Of a stretch of 64,000 nt of DNA, positions 1-10,347 are shown piece by piece (position 1 is the first letter of the stretch; each line of letters begins with the position of its first letter). A program made the position numbers and the translations under genes. The DNA is from CAYMYN01 sp964394665 (GTDB lineage Bacteria; Planctomycetota; UBA1135; GCA-002686595), in assembly GCA_964394665.1 (NCBI GenBank), contig CAYMYN010000010.1, positions 1 through 64,000 on the forward strand, written 5' to 3'. The notes under the pieces were generated by a model, which was not told the DNA's origin, made no database searches, and saw only the letters and a list, made by a program, of their open reading frames with translations.

Positions 1-596
1 GTGCAGCAGGAAGAGCGTCCACAGCACCCGCACCACGTCGTCCGCGAGCTGGCCAGCGGTCGGTACGGCGGCGAGTTGCTCTCCATCCGGCCCAAGGCCG
101 GCGTCGTGGAGGCAGCGATTACCCCGCTGGATTCACCCCTTCTGGGCGCCAAGATTCCGGGGAGCGGAACAGGGATTGGCATGAGCGCAGGAACGACTAC
201 CGGGCAAGAGCACTGCCTGCACCGCCGATGGAACGGGTATAGAAAGGCCCAACGATCGACCGGGGGTCGGGCCGTACTGCGGTTGAGTGTAGCGTCGGAC
301 TCCGAGGAAGTCGCGCTCTCGGCGCGGCTCGCCTTCACGGACCTTCGACCTGGGGCAGCTCATGTAGGTGTTCGACGACAGGCTGTGCCCGAAGTGGGAC
401 CGGGGGAGCTTCGGCGTGCGTTTCTACCTCGACCACAGCAGCAGGCCACGCGCAGTGCTCTTCCGGGGCCACCACTCGATCGCGCTCGCCCTGGTGGCGC
501 GGATGGCGCTGGCGCGGGCAGGGTGACGATGGGTCCCGGAGCGGGGCAAGGGGGTAGATAGGGTCGGTGGGTGCATGGGTTCGTTCGCGGCGCGGG
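1..596. other. Stretch without a confident gene
   Basis: Neither strand holds a reading frame that looks like a complete protein. On the plus strand, codons from about 367 to 525 read as a plausible protein end (VFDDRLCPKWDRGSFG onward, stop at 523-525), but an in-frame TAG precedes them. On the minus strand a frame from about 131 to the left edge is open but shows no start codon. This could be a decayed gene or mobile-element remnant, or simply GC-rich intergenic DNA. Confidence 0.3.
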
Positions 597-2057
597 TCAG
601 CGCGCGAGGCGTAGGCGCACGGGGGAGGTGTGGCCGGGGCGCAGCTCGAAGTCGGTCCAGGGGAGGTCCTGCTCTTCGACTTCGAGGAATGGGTCGCGCA
701 CTTCGCCGGCCTCGACGAAGCCCGGGAGGCGCCGCACGTGCACGGTGTAGTGCCCGGCCGGGGAGGGGGCGAAACGGTAGGGAGCGGCGGCGAAGCTGCG
801 GAACTCGCGCACCGGCGCGCTGCCGACGGATTGGCCTTTTCCGGCGCTGAGCTCGAGGTGCAGGCGGCCGGCGGAGAGCTCCCCCGAGGGCAGTTCGATC
901 TCGAACTCGACCGCAGACCAGGCCGGGCCGCCCGGCTCGAAAGGCACCTCGCCGTCCACCGGCACGCTCAGGGACAGGGCCGGGGCGTCCGCGGGCGGCT
1001 GGCGGTGGATTCCGCGCACCTCGAGGCGCGCGCCGTACTCGCCCGCCGGAATGTCGGCCAGGTGCACCCGGCCCTGGTGGGCGCGGCGCAGCTCGTAGGC
1101 CAGGCTGCGCCGGCCGGCGCGGGGCTCGAGGACCAGGGCGATTCCCGGCGCGAGCTCTTCCCCTTCCGCCCCGCCGAGCCCGGGGGGCAGGCTCACGACG
1201 ATCGCGCCAAAACCCGGCGCGGTGCGCTCGAGCGTGCCTTCCAGGAGCTCGAGAGGGACGCCGGCGGCCAACGGGAGCAGCTCGACCCGCAGCCGCGCAA
1301 AGTCGTAGCCCGCGAGCTCGAGGCTCCAGGCGAACGAGGGCGGCGCGCCGCCCTGGGGATCGCGCAACTCGGCCAGCAGCACCCGCTCCCCGTTCCCCGT
1401 GGCCGTGCGATCCAGGGGGTCGTAGGGCAAGAGGCTCCACTCGATCGCGTCGGGGTCGAGCAGCGCGAGATTCGGCTCGCTGGAGACGACCGAGGCCGAG
1501 AGGGCCTCGACCGGCCAACGCACCGCCTGTCGCTCCTGGTCGATCAGGCGCACGCGCCGACCCACGAGCGGGTGCACGACCAGGCGCAGGCCGGTCTCTT
1601 GCACGGGACCGTCGGCGCTGGGGCGCAGGGTGCCGAGGGAACTCTCCGACACCGCCACGAGGCGCAGCGGCAGGGGCAGGTCGAGCTCCCGCGGGCCGAG
1701 CTCGAATCGCCCCTGGTCGTCGGTCACGACCGTTGCTCCCAGCACCTCGGCCCGACGCGCGGCGGGCGAGAGCAGCTCGCCCATGGCGTGCCCCACCGCG
1801 GCGACGCGCACCCCGGCCCCCACGGGCGCACCGAAGGGATCGACGACCCGGCCCGCGAGCCGCGTCGGCCGGGTGGGGATCGGCTCGGGTCGCGCGCCCG
1901 CGTCGAGCTCGACGCGCGGAGCTCGGGCCTGGGTCTGGGCGGCCTGCGGCGCGGGCGCCGGGGGCGGTTGCGCCTCGGAGCAAGAGCCCGACAGGAGTGC
2001 GAGCAGGACCAGGAGCGGTAGCCGCGCGCGCGGCGGGCGGGAGGGACGTGCAACCAT
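597..2057 (-). CDS. Exported lipoprotein-like protein with a carboxypeptidase-regulatory-like domain
   Basis: The protein has 486 residues from the ATG at 2057; the frame is open 12 codons further upstream to 2093. The N-terminus is basic (RPSRPPRAR), followed by a Leu-rich core and LLSGSC, a weak lipobox, then a Pro/Ala/Gln-rich linker. Around residues 65-140 the pattern LAGRVVDPFGAPVGAGVRV, then TDDQGRFELG, is typical of carboxypeptidase-regulatory-like beta-sandwich domains in secreted proteins. The remainder looks like further beta-rich domains with no catalytic motif. The downstream end of the TPR-peptidase gene lies 64 bp upstream on the same strand, so the two are probably co-transcribed. 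The function is unknown; a cell-envelope or structural role is inferred. Confidence 0.7.
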   Translation of the reverse strand: MVARPSRPPRARLPLLVLLALLSGSCSEAQPPPAPAPQAAQTQARAPRVELDAGARPEPIPTRPTRLAGRVVDPFGAPVGAGVRVAAVGHAMGELLSPAARRAEVLGATVVTDDQGRFELGPRELDLPLPLRLVAVSESSLGTLRPSADGPVQETGLRLVVHPLVGRRVRLIDQERQAVRWPVEALSASVVSSEPNLALLDPDAIEWSLLPYDPLDRTATGNGERVLLAELRDPQGGAPPSFAWSLELAGYDFARLRVELLPLAAGVPLELLEGTLERTAPGFGAIVVSLPPGLGGAEGEELAPGIALVLEPRAGRRSLAYELRRAHQGRVHLADIPAGEYGARLEVRGIHRQPPADAPALSLSVPVDGEVPFEPGGPAWSAVEFEIELPSGELSAGRLHLELSAGKGQSVGSAPVREFRSFAAAPYRFAPSPAGHYTVHVRRLPGFVEAGEVRDPFLEVEEQDLPWTDFELRPGHTSPVRLRLAR

Positions 2058-2121
2058 GCCGCGGGCGATACCCGGCCCACGGGGACGGGTCAAGCGCGAT
2101 CGGCCGAAGTGAGAGCGCGGC

Positions 2122-5103
2122 TCACTGCAAGCGTTCGGCGATCTCGCGCGCGATGCTGCACTCGGGGTCGAGCTCGAGGGCCTTGCGCGCGCGCTCGAGC
2201 GCGGCGGGCTCGCGGCCCAACTCGAGCAGGCAGCGCGCGGCGAGGCCGACGAGCTCCGCCTCCTGGCGCGGGGTCAGGGGACCGGAGCGGTCGGCGTCGT
2301 ACTCGGGCGGCACCAGGATCGCCACCTCGTACTCGCGCAGGGCCTCCTCGAAGCGCCCCAGCCCGAACAGGGTGTCGCCCCAATCGCGGTGCAGCGAGCG
2401 GCGGAAGGGATCGACCTCGTTCGCCTGCCGAAAGAGCACCTCGGCGCGCTCGAGCCGGCCGTTCGAACGGTGCCAGCGCGCGAGCTCGAGGCGCGTGAGC
2501 GAGTCCCCGGAGTCGTAGCGCAGGTAACGCTCGCGGGCCGCGAGGGCCTCGTCGGTGCGGTCCTGCTGGGCGTAGAGGTTCGCGAGCTGCCTCTCGGCCG
2601 AGAGGTCGGGCGGGTCGAAGCCCGGGAAGGCGCGCTCGGCGGCGAGCAGGTGGCGCTCGGCGCGTTCGAGGTCGCCCCCCTCGCGGGCCATCGCCGCCAG
2701 GACCATGCGGGCGCGAAAATCCTCGCCGCCGGCTGACAGCGCGCGCTCGAAGAGCTCGCGCGCCTCTTCCCCGCGGCGGTTCGCGAGGGCGATCTCGCCT
2801 TCGAGGAACAGGCCGCGGGGTGGATCTCCGCCGGCGCGGCGCGCTTGGCGCAGGGCCTCCTCGGCGTCGACGCGCCGGCCCTGCTGCCAGTGGCCCCAGG
2901 CGATCGAGAGCCAGGTGTCGCGCCAACGCTCGCGGCCCGGCCCGTCGTCGGGCAGCTCGCGCGGCAACGACAGGCGCAGGCGCGGGAGGAGCGCGGGGTC
3001 CCAGCGCGGCTCGAGGCGCAGCTCGGCCACCTTGGCCCCCACGAACGCGGCGAAGTCGCGGTCGAGATCCTCGGGGGTCGTGCCGAACACCTCGCCCAGG
3101 GCCTGGTCGAGATCGAGGCCCGCGTCGAAGGCCAGCAGCAGGCGCACCATGGGTTGGAAGCCGTGGCGCGCGATCAGGAGCTCGCACAGGAGCCCGCCTT
3201 GGTAGTAGCCGAAGAGGATGCGCGGACCGCGGAAGGCGCGGTTGAGCTCGCGCACCGGGATGAGCTGTCCCGTGGCGTGGGCGTCGAGCAGCTCGCGGCG
3301 CATGTTGCGCGCCCACGAGGGTTCGCGCGCCTCCTCCTCCCAGGTCGCCAGGCCCTCGGTGATCCAGCGCGGGCAGCGGTTGTTGGACAGCCCCAGGTGG
3401 ATCACGTGCGTGAACTCGTGGAACGAGGTGCGCGCCCAGGAGAATTGGCCGCGCATCTCCGCCAGCGGCGAGACGGCGGTCACCACCGGACCGAAACACA
3501 CCCCCAGGGCCGGAAACCCGGTGAAACCCGTCGAGCGCACCGAGAAGTCGGCGTGCTCGCGGAAGATCTCGATGCGCACCGGGTCGGGCGTGAAGCCGTA
3601 GCGTTGGCTCAGCTCCTCGCGCGCCTCGCGGTAGAACGGCACGAGGTAGCGCTCGAGCACCGCGGCGGCGTCGGGCTTCCACACGAACTCGAGCGTCCCG
3701 TGGTCCGCCTCGGCGTACTCGCGCTGCATGCGCTGGAGCACGCGGGCCATGTTGTTGCGCCAGGCGTCCTGGCGCAGCTCGGCGCGGCGCACGGCCTGCG
3801 CCAGGGCCTCGCGCGCGCCGGCCTCGTCGCCGGTGTTGGCGAGCGCGCGGCCGAGCTGCGTCCAGGCCTCGTGGTCGGTGGGATCGCGCTCGACGGCCCG
3901 GCGCAGGAAGGGCAGGCCCTCGGCGAAGCGATACAGCTCGAGCAGGTGGCGGCCGACCTCGCGCTCGGGCAATCCATCGCCGGGATCCTCGGCGGAAAGG
4001 CGCGCCAGGATCGCCTCGGCCTCGGGTCGGCGGTGCTCGACCCAGGCCAGGGCGGCCTGGAGGGTGCGCACGTCGCGGCGCTCGGGAGCGAGCTGGGCCA
4101 GGCGCGCCAGGCGCTCGCGGGTGGCGGGCAGGCGGCCGTCCTCGAGGTCGAGGGACGCGGCGGCGAGCAGGGCCTGCAGCGAATCGGGCCGCAGGGTGAG
4201 CAGCTCGCGCAGGATGTCCCCCGCCGAGCGGCTCGTGCGCCGCCAGTTGGTGCGGTGCAGGCGCAGGAGGCCGAGCCAAGCGCCCTCGTGTTCGCGGTTG
4301 CGCTCGAGGGCCTCGTCGTAGAGCCGCCGCGGCGAGCGCCCCTGGGCCTCCTCGACCTCCTTGTCGGCCTCGTAGTAGAGATCGCCCAGCTCGACCAACA
4401 CGTCGGGCTCGGCCCCGTCGCCCCCGACGCGCGCCAGACGATCGGCCTCGACCAGGGTGCGCTGCGCGCGCTCGAGATCGCCCAGCGCCCGCTCCGCGCG
4501 CGCGCGGGCGAGCAGCGCGTCGACGCCCAGCTCCGAGCGGGTCGCCTGCGCCAGGCGCAGGAGGCGCGTCGCCTCCTCGCGTTGGCCGAGGGCGGCGAGC
4601 GCGCGCGCCTCGGTCCAGGCGTCCCGCGGATCGAGCGTCGGCCGCAGCGCCGCGCGGACGTCGTCCAGGGTCTGCAGGGCCTCGAGCGGCCGACCCAGCT
4701 CGAGCTGCATCGTGGCCAGCTCGCGCGCGCTGGCCGCGATCCGCGCCGGATCGCCGCCGCGGGCCAGCTCGAGGGCGGCCTCGGCCGCGGCCAGGGCTTC
4801 GTCGTACTGGGCCCGATCCCAGCGGCAACGCGCGACGACCAGGCGCGCAGCGGGGTCCTCGTCGGGGTCGAGGAACTCGCGCACGAAGCGCAGGGCACCC
4901 GAGACGTCGCCGCGCCGGCGCAGGCGATCGGCTTCGGCGACCAGGGCCGCCGGATCGTCGTCCTGCGCGGACGCGGCGGCGAGCGGGGCCACCAACAGGG
5001 CGGCGAGCAGGGCCCAGAACGCGCTCCCCCGCGGGCGGCGCGGGGGCGAGGTTCGGGCGGCTTCGGCCGCGGGCGCGGTCCGGGGGGGAGCGGGGTTCGT
5101 CAT
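2122..5103 (-). CDS. TPR-repeat protein with a gluzincin (peptidase MA-like) domain
   Basis: The protein has 993 residues from the ATG at 5103, chosen because a signal peptide follows it (basic and proline-rich start, then a hydrophobic segment ending AAASAQ). Residues about 40-480 consist of TPR-like helical repeats. A zinc-peptidase motif HEFTH sits at residues 562-566, and a downstream ITEGLATW supplies the probable third ligand Glu583. This arrangement is that of the peptidase MA-like gluzincins. More TPR repeats fill the C-terminal third. It is probably an exported or periplasmic metallopeptidase with a protein-interaction scaffold; the substrate is unknown. The frame stays open upstream to 5424, but that region overlaps the divergent amidase gene. 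It is divergent from the amidase and upstream of the lipoprotein-like gene. Confidence 0.85.
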   Translation of the reverse strand: MTNPAPPRTAPAAEAARTSPPRRPRGSAFWALLAALLVAPLAAASAQDDDPAALVAEADRLRRRGDVSGALRFVREFLDPDEDPAARLVVARCRWDRAQYDEALAAAEAALELARGGDPARIAASARELATMQLELGRPLEALQTLDDVRAALRPTLDPRDAWTEARALAALGQREEATRLLRLAQATRSELGVDALLARARAERALGDLERAQRTLVEADRLARVGGDGAEPDVLVELGDLYYEADKEVEEAQGRSPRRLYDEALERNREHEGAWLGLLRLHRTNWRRTSRSAGDILRELLTLRPDSLQALLAAASLDLEDGRLPATRERLARLAQLAPERRDVRTLQAALAWVEHRRPEAEAILARLSAEDPGDGLPEREVGRHLLELYRFAEGLPFLRRAVERDPTDHEAWTQLGRALANTGDEAGAREALAQAVRRAELRQDAWRNNMARVLQRMQREYAEADHGTLEFVWKPDAAAVLERYLVPFYREAREELSQRYGFTPDPVRIEIFREHADFSVRSTGFTGFPALGVCFGPVVTAVSPLAEMRGQFSWARTSFHEFTHVIHLGLSNNRCPRWITEGLATWEEEAREPSWARNMRRELLDAHATGQLIPVRELNRAFRGPRILFGYYQGGLLCELLIARHGFQPMVRLLLAFDAGLDLDQALGEVFGTTPEDLDRDFAAFVGAKVAELRLEPRWDPALLPRLRLSLPRELPDDGPGRERWRDTWLSIAWGHWQQGRRVDAEEALRQARRAGGDPPRGLFLEGEIALANRRGEEARELFERALSAGGEDFRARMVLAAMAREGGDLERAERHLLAAERAFPGFDPPDLSAERQLANLYAQQDRTDEALAARERYLRYDSGDSLTRLELARWHRSNGRLERAEVLFRQANEVDPFRRSLHRDWGDTLFGLGRFEEALREYEVAILVPPEYDADRSGPLTPRQEAELVGLAARCLLELGREPAALERARKALELDPECSIAREIAERLQ

Positions 5104-5212
5104 GGAGTGCGGGGAGCGCCGGGGACCCATCGCCCGGCTCGCTCGCAGGCTGGGCCTGCCGCGCCGGGGGGACCCTTTGTATCGGCCCCGGGCATCCGGT
5201 ATGCAATTCCGC

Positions 5213-6307
5213 ATGCACGCGCACGAGCCTCGCTCGGGTCGCAGACCCCGCTCGCGTGGACCCGGCGGACCCCGGTCCGCGGCCCGCGGGCTGTCGATCT
5301 TCCTGGCCCTCGCCCTGGCCGGGGGCTGCACCGCGCCCCGGGGAGCGGGCGAGGGCCCGCCGGCGAGCGCGTCCGGGGCCATCGGAACCCCGCGCTGGGT
5401 CGGCCAGCCGCTCTCGTGGGGCAAGCTGGAGGAGATCGAGCGCTGGTTGCTCGAGTCGGGCTCGGTCGCGGACCCCTACTGGCGCCTCGAGGGCGAGTTG
5501 GAGCTGGCCGAGGGCCGGCTGTTCTTCGCGCGCGCCGACCAGGGCCAGGGGCAGGCGGGCCTGCAGCGCGTCGAGGGCCGCCTGGCCGCGGCGCAGCAGG
5601 GTTTCGAGCGCGTGGCCCGCGACCCCTTCGCCAGCGAGTCCCAGCGCCGCCGCGCCCTGCGGCGCCTCGACGAGGGCCGCGAGCTCGTCGTCGAGCCACC
5701 CCCGGCCGCCCCCGGCGGGGTTCTGGCGCGCGCCTCCTGGGGCGCGCGGGAGCCGCTCGCGGGGCGCCTCGACCCGGTCGGCGGGCCCTGGCGGCGGATC
5801 ACCGTGCACCACTCGGACGAGGTGCCCGGCGTCGCGCTGGACGGCTCGTTGGGCCAGTCGCGCACGGCCCTGCAGAAGATCCAACGCTTCCACCAGGAAC
5901 AGAACCGCTGGGCGGACATCGGCTACCACTACCTGATCGATCCCGAGGGCCGGGTCTTCGAAGGTCGCGGCATGGCGTGGCAGGGCGCGCACGCCGGGGG
6001 CACGAACAACGTGCAGAACCTCGGCATCTGCTTGCTCGGCAACTTCCACCAGTCCTTGCCCACGCCGCAGGCGTTGGCGAGCCTCGAACGTCTGCTGGAC
6101 GAGTTCCGCCAGACGCACGCGATCCCGCGCCGCGAGGTGCACCTGCACCGCGACTTCAAGGACACGCAGTGCCCGGGGGATCGCCTGACCGCCTGGGTGC
6201 GCGCCTATGCGGGCACCGAACGCCCCGCGCCCCGCGCGAGCGCCGCCCCGCCGCGCCCCACCGCGCGCTCGGCCTCCGGCCCGCGCACCACGTCCGGCGT
6301 GCACTGA
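5213..6307 (+). CDS. N-acetylmuramoyl-L-alanine amidase, lipoprotein (Amidase_2 / PGRP fold)
   Basis: The protein has 364 residues from the ATG at 5213; an ATG at 5201 is equally possible. The N-terminus has Arg residues, the hydrophobic LSIFLALALAGGC lipobox and then a spacer. The C-terminal half is a zinc amidase domain: VHHSD with His199-His200, then DIGYHYLID, then GGTNNVQNLGICLLGNF, then LHRDFKDTQCPG, which supplies the later zinc ligands His and Cys. Such enzymes cleave the amide bond between MurNAc and the stem peptide of peptidoglycan. Residues about 50-150 form a helical region that may be an anchor or regulatory domain. The gene is divergent from the TPR-peptidase. Planctomycetes do contain peptidoglycan, so the role is compatible with the proposed host. 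Confidence 0.9.
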   Translation: MHAHEPRSGRRPRSRGPGGPRSAARGLSIFLALALAGGCTAPRGAGEGPPASASGAIGTPRWVGQPLSWGKLEEIERWLLESGSVADPYWRLEGELELAEGRLFFARADQGQGQAGLQRVEGRLAAAQQGFERVARDPFASESQRRRALRRLDEGRELVVEPPPAAPGGVLARASWGAREPLAGRLDPVGGPWRRITVHHSDEVPGVALDGSLGQSRTALQKIQRFHQEQNRWADIGYHYLIDPEGRVFEGRGMAWQGAHAGGTNNVQNLGICLLGNFHQSLPTPQALASLERLLDEFRQTHAIPRREVHLHRDFKDTQCPGDRLTAWVRAYAGTERPAPRASAAPPRPTARSASGPRTTSGVH

Positions 6308-6332
6308 TCCGAGGCGCGCGCCGACGGCGCGC

Positions 6333-7145
6333 CTACAGCACACCGACGGCCAGGCACAGGCCCACGACGGCCGCCAAAGCCAGGCGGTACCAGCCGAAGA
6401 TCGCCAGGCCGTGCCGGCCGAGCCAGGTCACGAGCCAGCGCACCGAGAGCGCCGCCGCGGCCCAGGCCACGGCGAAGCCGAGCACCAGCGGGCCGGCGCC
6501 GAAGTGTTCGAGCATGGCCGCCCCGCCGCGCCAGGCCTCGTACCCGGTCGCGGCCAGGAGCGTGACCACGCCCAGGAGGAAGCTGAACTCCACCGCGGCG
6601 CGCAGCGAGAGGCCCGCGAGGAGGCCGCCCAGGATCGTGACCAGGCTGCGGCTCGTGCCCGGCCAGAGCGCCAGGACCTGGAGCGCGCCGACGAGCACGC
6701 TCTGGGCGAGGGTCAGCTCCTCGAGCGCGGCTCCCCCCTGCCGGTCCCGGCCGCCGCGGGAGGCGAGCAGGATCGCGACCCCGCCGACGGCCCAGGCCAG
6801 CGCGATCGGCCCCAGGCCGAACAGGTGCTCGCGGATCGTGCCCTGTAGCAGCAGCCCGACCAGCGCCGCCGGCAGGAAGGCCGCGGCGAGGTTGCGCGCG
6901 AGCCGCGCGCCCGTCGCCGAGCGCCCGACCAGCCCGCGCAGCACCTCGAGCGCCCGGGCGCGGTAGAGCCCGAGCACGGCCGCGATCGCGCCGCCCTGGA
7001 TGCAGATCGCGTAGGCGTCGGCGGCGTCCCCCTCGGGGAGCCCGAGCACGCGCATGGTGAGCAAGAGGTGCCCGGTGGAGCTGACCGGCAGGTACTCGGT
7101 CAGGCCCTCCACCAGGCCCAGGATCAGCGCTTCCCACCACTGCAT
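6333..7145 (-). CDS. uppP: Undecaprenyl-diphosphatase UppP (BacA family)
   Basis: The protein has 270 residues, the usual size for the family. It begins with the family signature EALILGLVEGLTEYLPVSS followed by TGHL, and carries the second signature WPGTSRS near residue 160. Several hydrophobic helices span the whole length. The enzyme dephosphorylates undecaprenyl diphosphate to recycle the lipid carrier used for peptidoglycan and other surface glycans, and acts in the inner membrane. It lies 21 bp downstream of ald on the same strand, so the two may share a transcript. The end faces the amidase end, so two wall-related genes converge. Confidence 0.95.
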   Translation of the reverse strand: MQWWEALILGLVEGLTEYLPVSSTGHLLLTMRVLGLPEGDAADAYAICIQGGAIAAVLGLYRARALEVLRGLVGRSATGARLARNLAAAFLPAALVGLLLQGTIREHLFGLGPIALAWAVGGVAILLASRGGRDRQGGAALEELTLAQSVLVGALQVLALWPGTSRSLVTILGGLLAGLSLRAAVEFSFLLGVVTLLAATGYEAWRGGAAMLEHFGAGPLVLGFAVAWAAAALSVRWLVTWLGRHGLAIFGWYRLALAAVVGLCLAVGVL

Positions 7146-7166
7146 GCCGCGCCGTGGCGTGCGGGG

Positions 7167-8288
7167 TCAGGAGAGGCGGCGCGCGGCCTCGTCGGCCGGG
7201 ACGTAGGCCAGGCCGAACGCATCCGCCACGGCGCGGTAGGTGATCGCGCCGCCCAGCACGTTGGCCGCGCTGGCCAGCGCCGGGCTCTCGAGCACGGCGC
7301 GCGCGGCGCCCAGCTTGGCGAGCTGCAGCACGAAGGGCAGGGTCGCGTTGGTCAGCGCGTAGGTGCTCGTGCGCGGGACCGCGCCGGGCATGTTCGCCAC
7401 GCAGTAGTGCACGACGCCGTCGACGGTGTAGGTCGGCTCGGCGTGGGTCGTCGGGCGGCAGGTCTCGATGCAGCCGCCCTGGTCGACGGCCACGTCCACG
7501 ACCACCGCGCCGGGCTTCATGATCGCCAGGTCCGCGCGGCGCACGAGCTTGGGCGCGGCGGCGCCCGGGATCAGCACCGCGCCGACCACCAGGTCCGCGG
7601 TGGGCAGGTGCTCGCGGATCGCGAGCGGCGTCGAGAACACCGTGTTGCAGTTCTCGGGCAGGATCTCCTCGAGGTAGCGCAGGCGCTCGAGGTTCACGTC
7701 CATGATCGTCACGTCCGCGCCCATGCCCGCCGCCATGCGCGCCGCGTGCGTGCCGACGATGCCTCCGCCCAGGATCAGCACGTGGGCCGGGCGCACGCCG
7801 GGCACGCCGCCGAGCAGGATCCCCACGCCGCCGTGGTGCTTCTCGAGGCACTTCGCGCCGGCTTGGATGGCCATGCGCCCGGCGACCTCGCTCATCGGCG
7901 TGAGCAGCGGCAGGGTGCGGTTCACTTCGAGCGTCTCGTAGGCGAAGCACGACGCTCCGCTGCGCACCATCGCGTCGGTCAACTCGCGGCTGGCGGCCAG
8001 GTGGAAGTAGGTGAAGATCGTCTGTCCCCTCGGGATCAGCGGCCACTCGGACTCGAGCGGCTCCTTGACCTTGAGCAGCAGCTCGGAACGCGACCAGACC
8101 TCGGCCGCGCTCCCGACCAGCTCGGCGCCGGCCTGCGCGTAGGCCTCGTCCTCGATCCCGCTGCCGCGCCCGCCGCCGGACTCGACCAGCACCTGGTGGC
8201 CGGCGTGGATCAGACGGTCGACCCCCGCGGGGGTCAGGGCGATGCGGTTCTCGTGGACCTTGATCTCGCGGACGACGCCGATCTTCAA
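7167..8288 (-). CDS. ald: Alanine dehydrogenase
   Basis: The protein has 373 residues, typical of Ald. The start MKIGVVREIKVHENRIALTP is the conserved substrate-domain beginning. The nucleotide-binding Rossmann motif ILGGGIVGTHAARMA is near residues 173-187, and LKVKEP and TYFHLA are the usual active-site segments. The enzyme interconverts L-alanine and pyruvate plus ammonia with NAD in the cytoplasm. The frame is open far upstream of the chosen ATG, but homologous proteins start here. It is the last host gene before the tRNA that holds the prophage, and is transcribed away from it. Confidence 0.95.
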   Translation of the reverse strand: MKIGVVREIKVHENRIALTPAGVDRLIHAGHQVLVESGGGRGSGIEDEAYAQAGAELVGSAAEVWSRSELLLKVKEPLESEWPLIPRGQTIFTYFHLAASRELTDAMVRSGASCFAYETLEVNRTLPLLTPMSEVAGRMAIQAGAKCLEKHHGGVGILLGGVPGVRPAHVLILGGGIVGTHAARMAAGMGADVTIMDVNLERLRYLEEILPENCNTVFSTPLAIREHLPTADLVVGAVLIPGAAAPKLVRRADLAIMKPGAVVVDVAVDQGGCIETCRPTTHAEPTYTVDGVVHYCVANMPGAVPRTSTYALTNATLPFVLQLAKLGAARAVLESPALASAANVLGGAITYRAVADAFGLAYVPADEAARRLS

Positions 8289-8430
8289 CGCAGGGCTCCA
8301 AGTGGGGGCACGGCCCGGGCCGCGACGGTCGACCCCGACGAACGGGGTGGCGGCCCGGGGGGGAAACTGGGGCGCAGGAGTCTAGTCTCGGCGCTCGCCC
8401 CACGCACCGTCCGGGGGCTCCGGCAGGGTC

Positions 8431-8459
8431 TTGGAAGGCGTGGCCCGGGTCGCTAGAGT
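8431..8459 (+). promoter_or_regulatory. Candidate sigma70-type promoter of tRNA-Val
   Basis: TTGGAA (8431-8436) and TAGAGT (8454-8459) are separated by 17 bp, and each matches the consensus at 4 of 6 positions. A start near 8466 would lie about 38 bp upstream of the mature tRNA. The rest of the 215-bp ald-tRNA spacer shows nothing else. Confidence 0.45.
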
Positions 8460-8501
8460 CTCGCCCCACGGCCGCGCGGCGACGCCGGCCGCACGACCTG
8501 G

Positions 8502-9562
<1,061 letters not shown>

Positions 9563-9692
9563 GGCGCGCTCCTTGGCTGGTGCTGAGGATGGTCATTTGG
9601 ATGCGCGGTGGGCGGTGAGGTGCGGGCCCTGCGCGCCTCCTGGGACCCGGGTCGGGCCGGGAGGTTGCAGGGAGTTCGATGAATCAGGTGGA

Positions 9693-9729
9693 GGCCGGGA
9701 CCGAGGAGAGCCCCGCCGGGGTCCCGGCC
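9693..9729 (-). terminator. Possible terminator hairpin between the small operon and int
   Basis: A perfect 10-bp inverted repeat (GGCCGGGACC at 9693-9702, its complement at 9720-9729) has a 17-base loop. It lies just beyond the stop at 9767 and before the int start. There is no T-run after it, so it may act as a factor-dependent terminator or not at all. Confidence 0.35.
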
Positions 9730-9766
9730 CCCGGGGTGGTGTAGGGGCCGGCGGGGTAGGTGTGGA

Positions 9767-10024
9767 TCAGGGCGCGGCGAGCGAGGTCCACGTCCCGCCG
9801 CACTCGCAGCGCAGGTCGGGCAGGCCCAAATTGAAGCCGGCGTCGATGTCGGCGATGAACTCCCCGCACCGGTCGCACGCGCTGCCCTGCTGCGCAGGGA
9901 GTGCCTCGAGCTGGATCCCTGCGCCGGTGCGCACCGCCCTCGCGCGGGTGCCGTCGTCGCAGATGAGCACGTCGCCGGCCTCGTACCCCAGGATGCCGTC
10001 CTCGGCGCGGTAGGTGCGGATCAT
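9767..10024 (-). CDS. Small phage protein with zinc-ribbon cysteines
   Basis: The protein has 85 residues from the ATG at 10024, which overlaps the stop of the upstream gene in an ATGA. The C-terminal half has CDRCGEF and CECGGTW, a CxxC...CxC pattern that suggests a zinc ribbon. The N-terminal half is short beta-rich sequence. It is the last gene of a three-gene operon (10601 to 9767) next to int. I do not recognise the family. Its position next to int would suit a regulatory or excision role, but nothing in the sequence proves that. Confidence 0.6.
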   Translation of the reverse strand: MIRTYRAEDGILGYEAGDVLICDDGTRARAVRTGAGIQLEALPAQQGSACDRCGEFIADIDAGFNLGLPDLRCECGGTWTSLAAP

Positions 10025-10347
10025 CGGGAGGAGGCCTCCGCGCCGGCCCGCGCCAGCAGGTCGGCCTCGCCGCGCGTGCGGCTCGCTCCGGGGTGCAGGT
10101 GACGATGGAGCGCCGCCTGCACGAGGCGGACGTCCGTGCCCCTGGTCTGGCCGGCGATGTAGTCGCCGGCGGGGACGGAGCCTCCCGTGCGCTGGCAGGC
10201 GAGGGCGGCCATGGACTGGCGCGCGGCTCGGGAGGTGCGCAGGACCTCGCGCTCCTCGGCGTTCAGGTTCGCGGACGCCTCGAGGGCGACTCGCAGGGCC
10301 GCAGCCCGACGATCGCGCGCGGCGCGCAGGCGCTGGGAGCCGCTCAT
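10021..10347 (-). CDS. Phage hypothetical protein, helical and charged
   Basis: The protein has 108 residues and starts in an ATGA overlap with the upstream gene and ends in one with the downstream gene. This strongly supports translation as part of the operon. The N-terminal half is Arg/Ala/Glu-rich and predicted helical (RLRAARDRRAAALRVALEAS). No motif is recognised. Confidence 0.55.
   Translation of the reverse strand: MSGSQRLRAARDRRAAALRVALEASANLNAEEREVLRTSRAARQSMAALACQRTGGSVPAGDYIAGQTRGTDVRLVQAALHRHLHPGASRTRGEADLLARAGAEASSR

Noticed and set aside
2090..6343. Minus-strand open frame of 1417 codons across the amidase and TPR-peptidase genes
   Set aside because: It is Arg/Ala/Pro-rich and low in complexity, a usual shadow of GC-rich coding DNA; the genes in other frames have clear motifs.
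2845..6966. Plus-strand open frame of 1373 codons
   Set aside because: It runs antisense to the TPR-peptidase and uppP and has no domain; the translated composition is that of a shadow.
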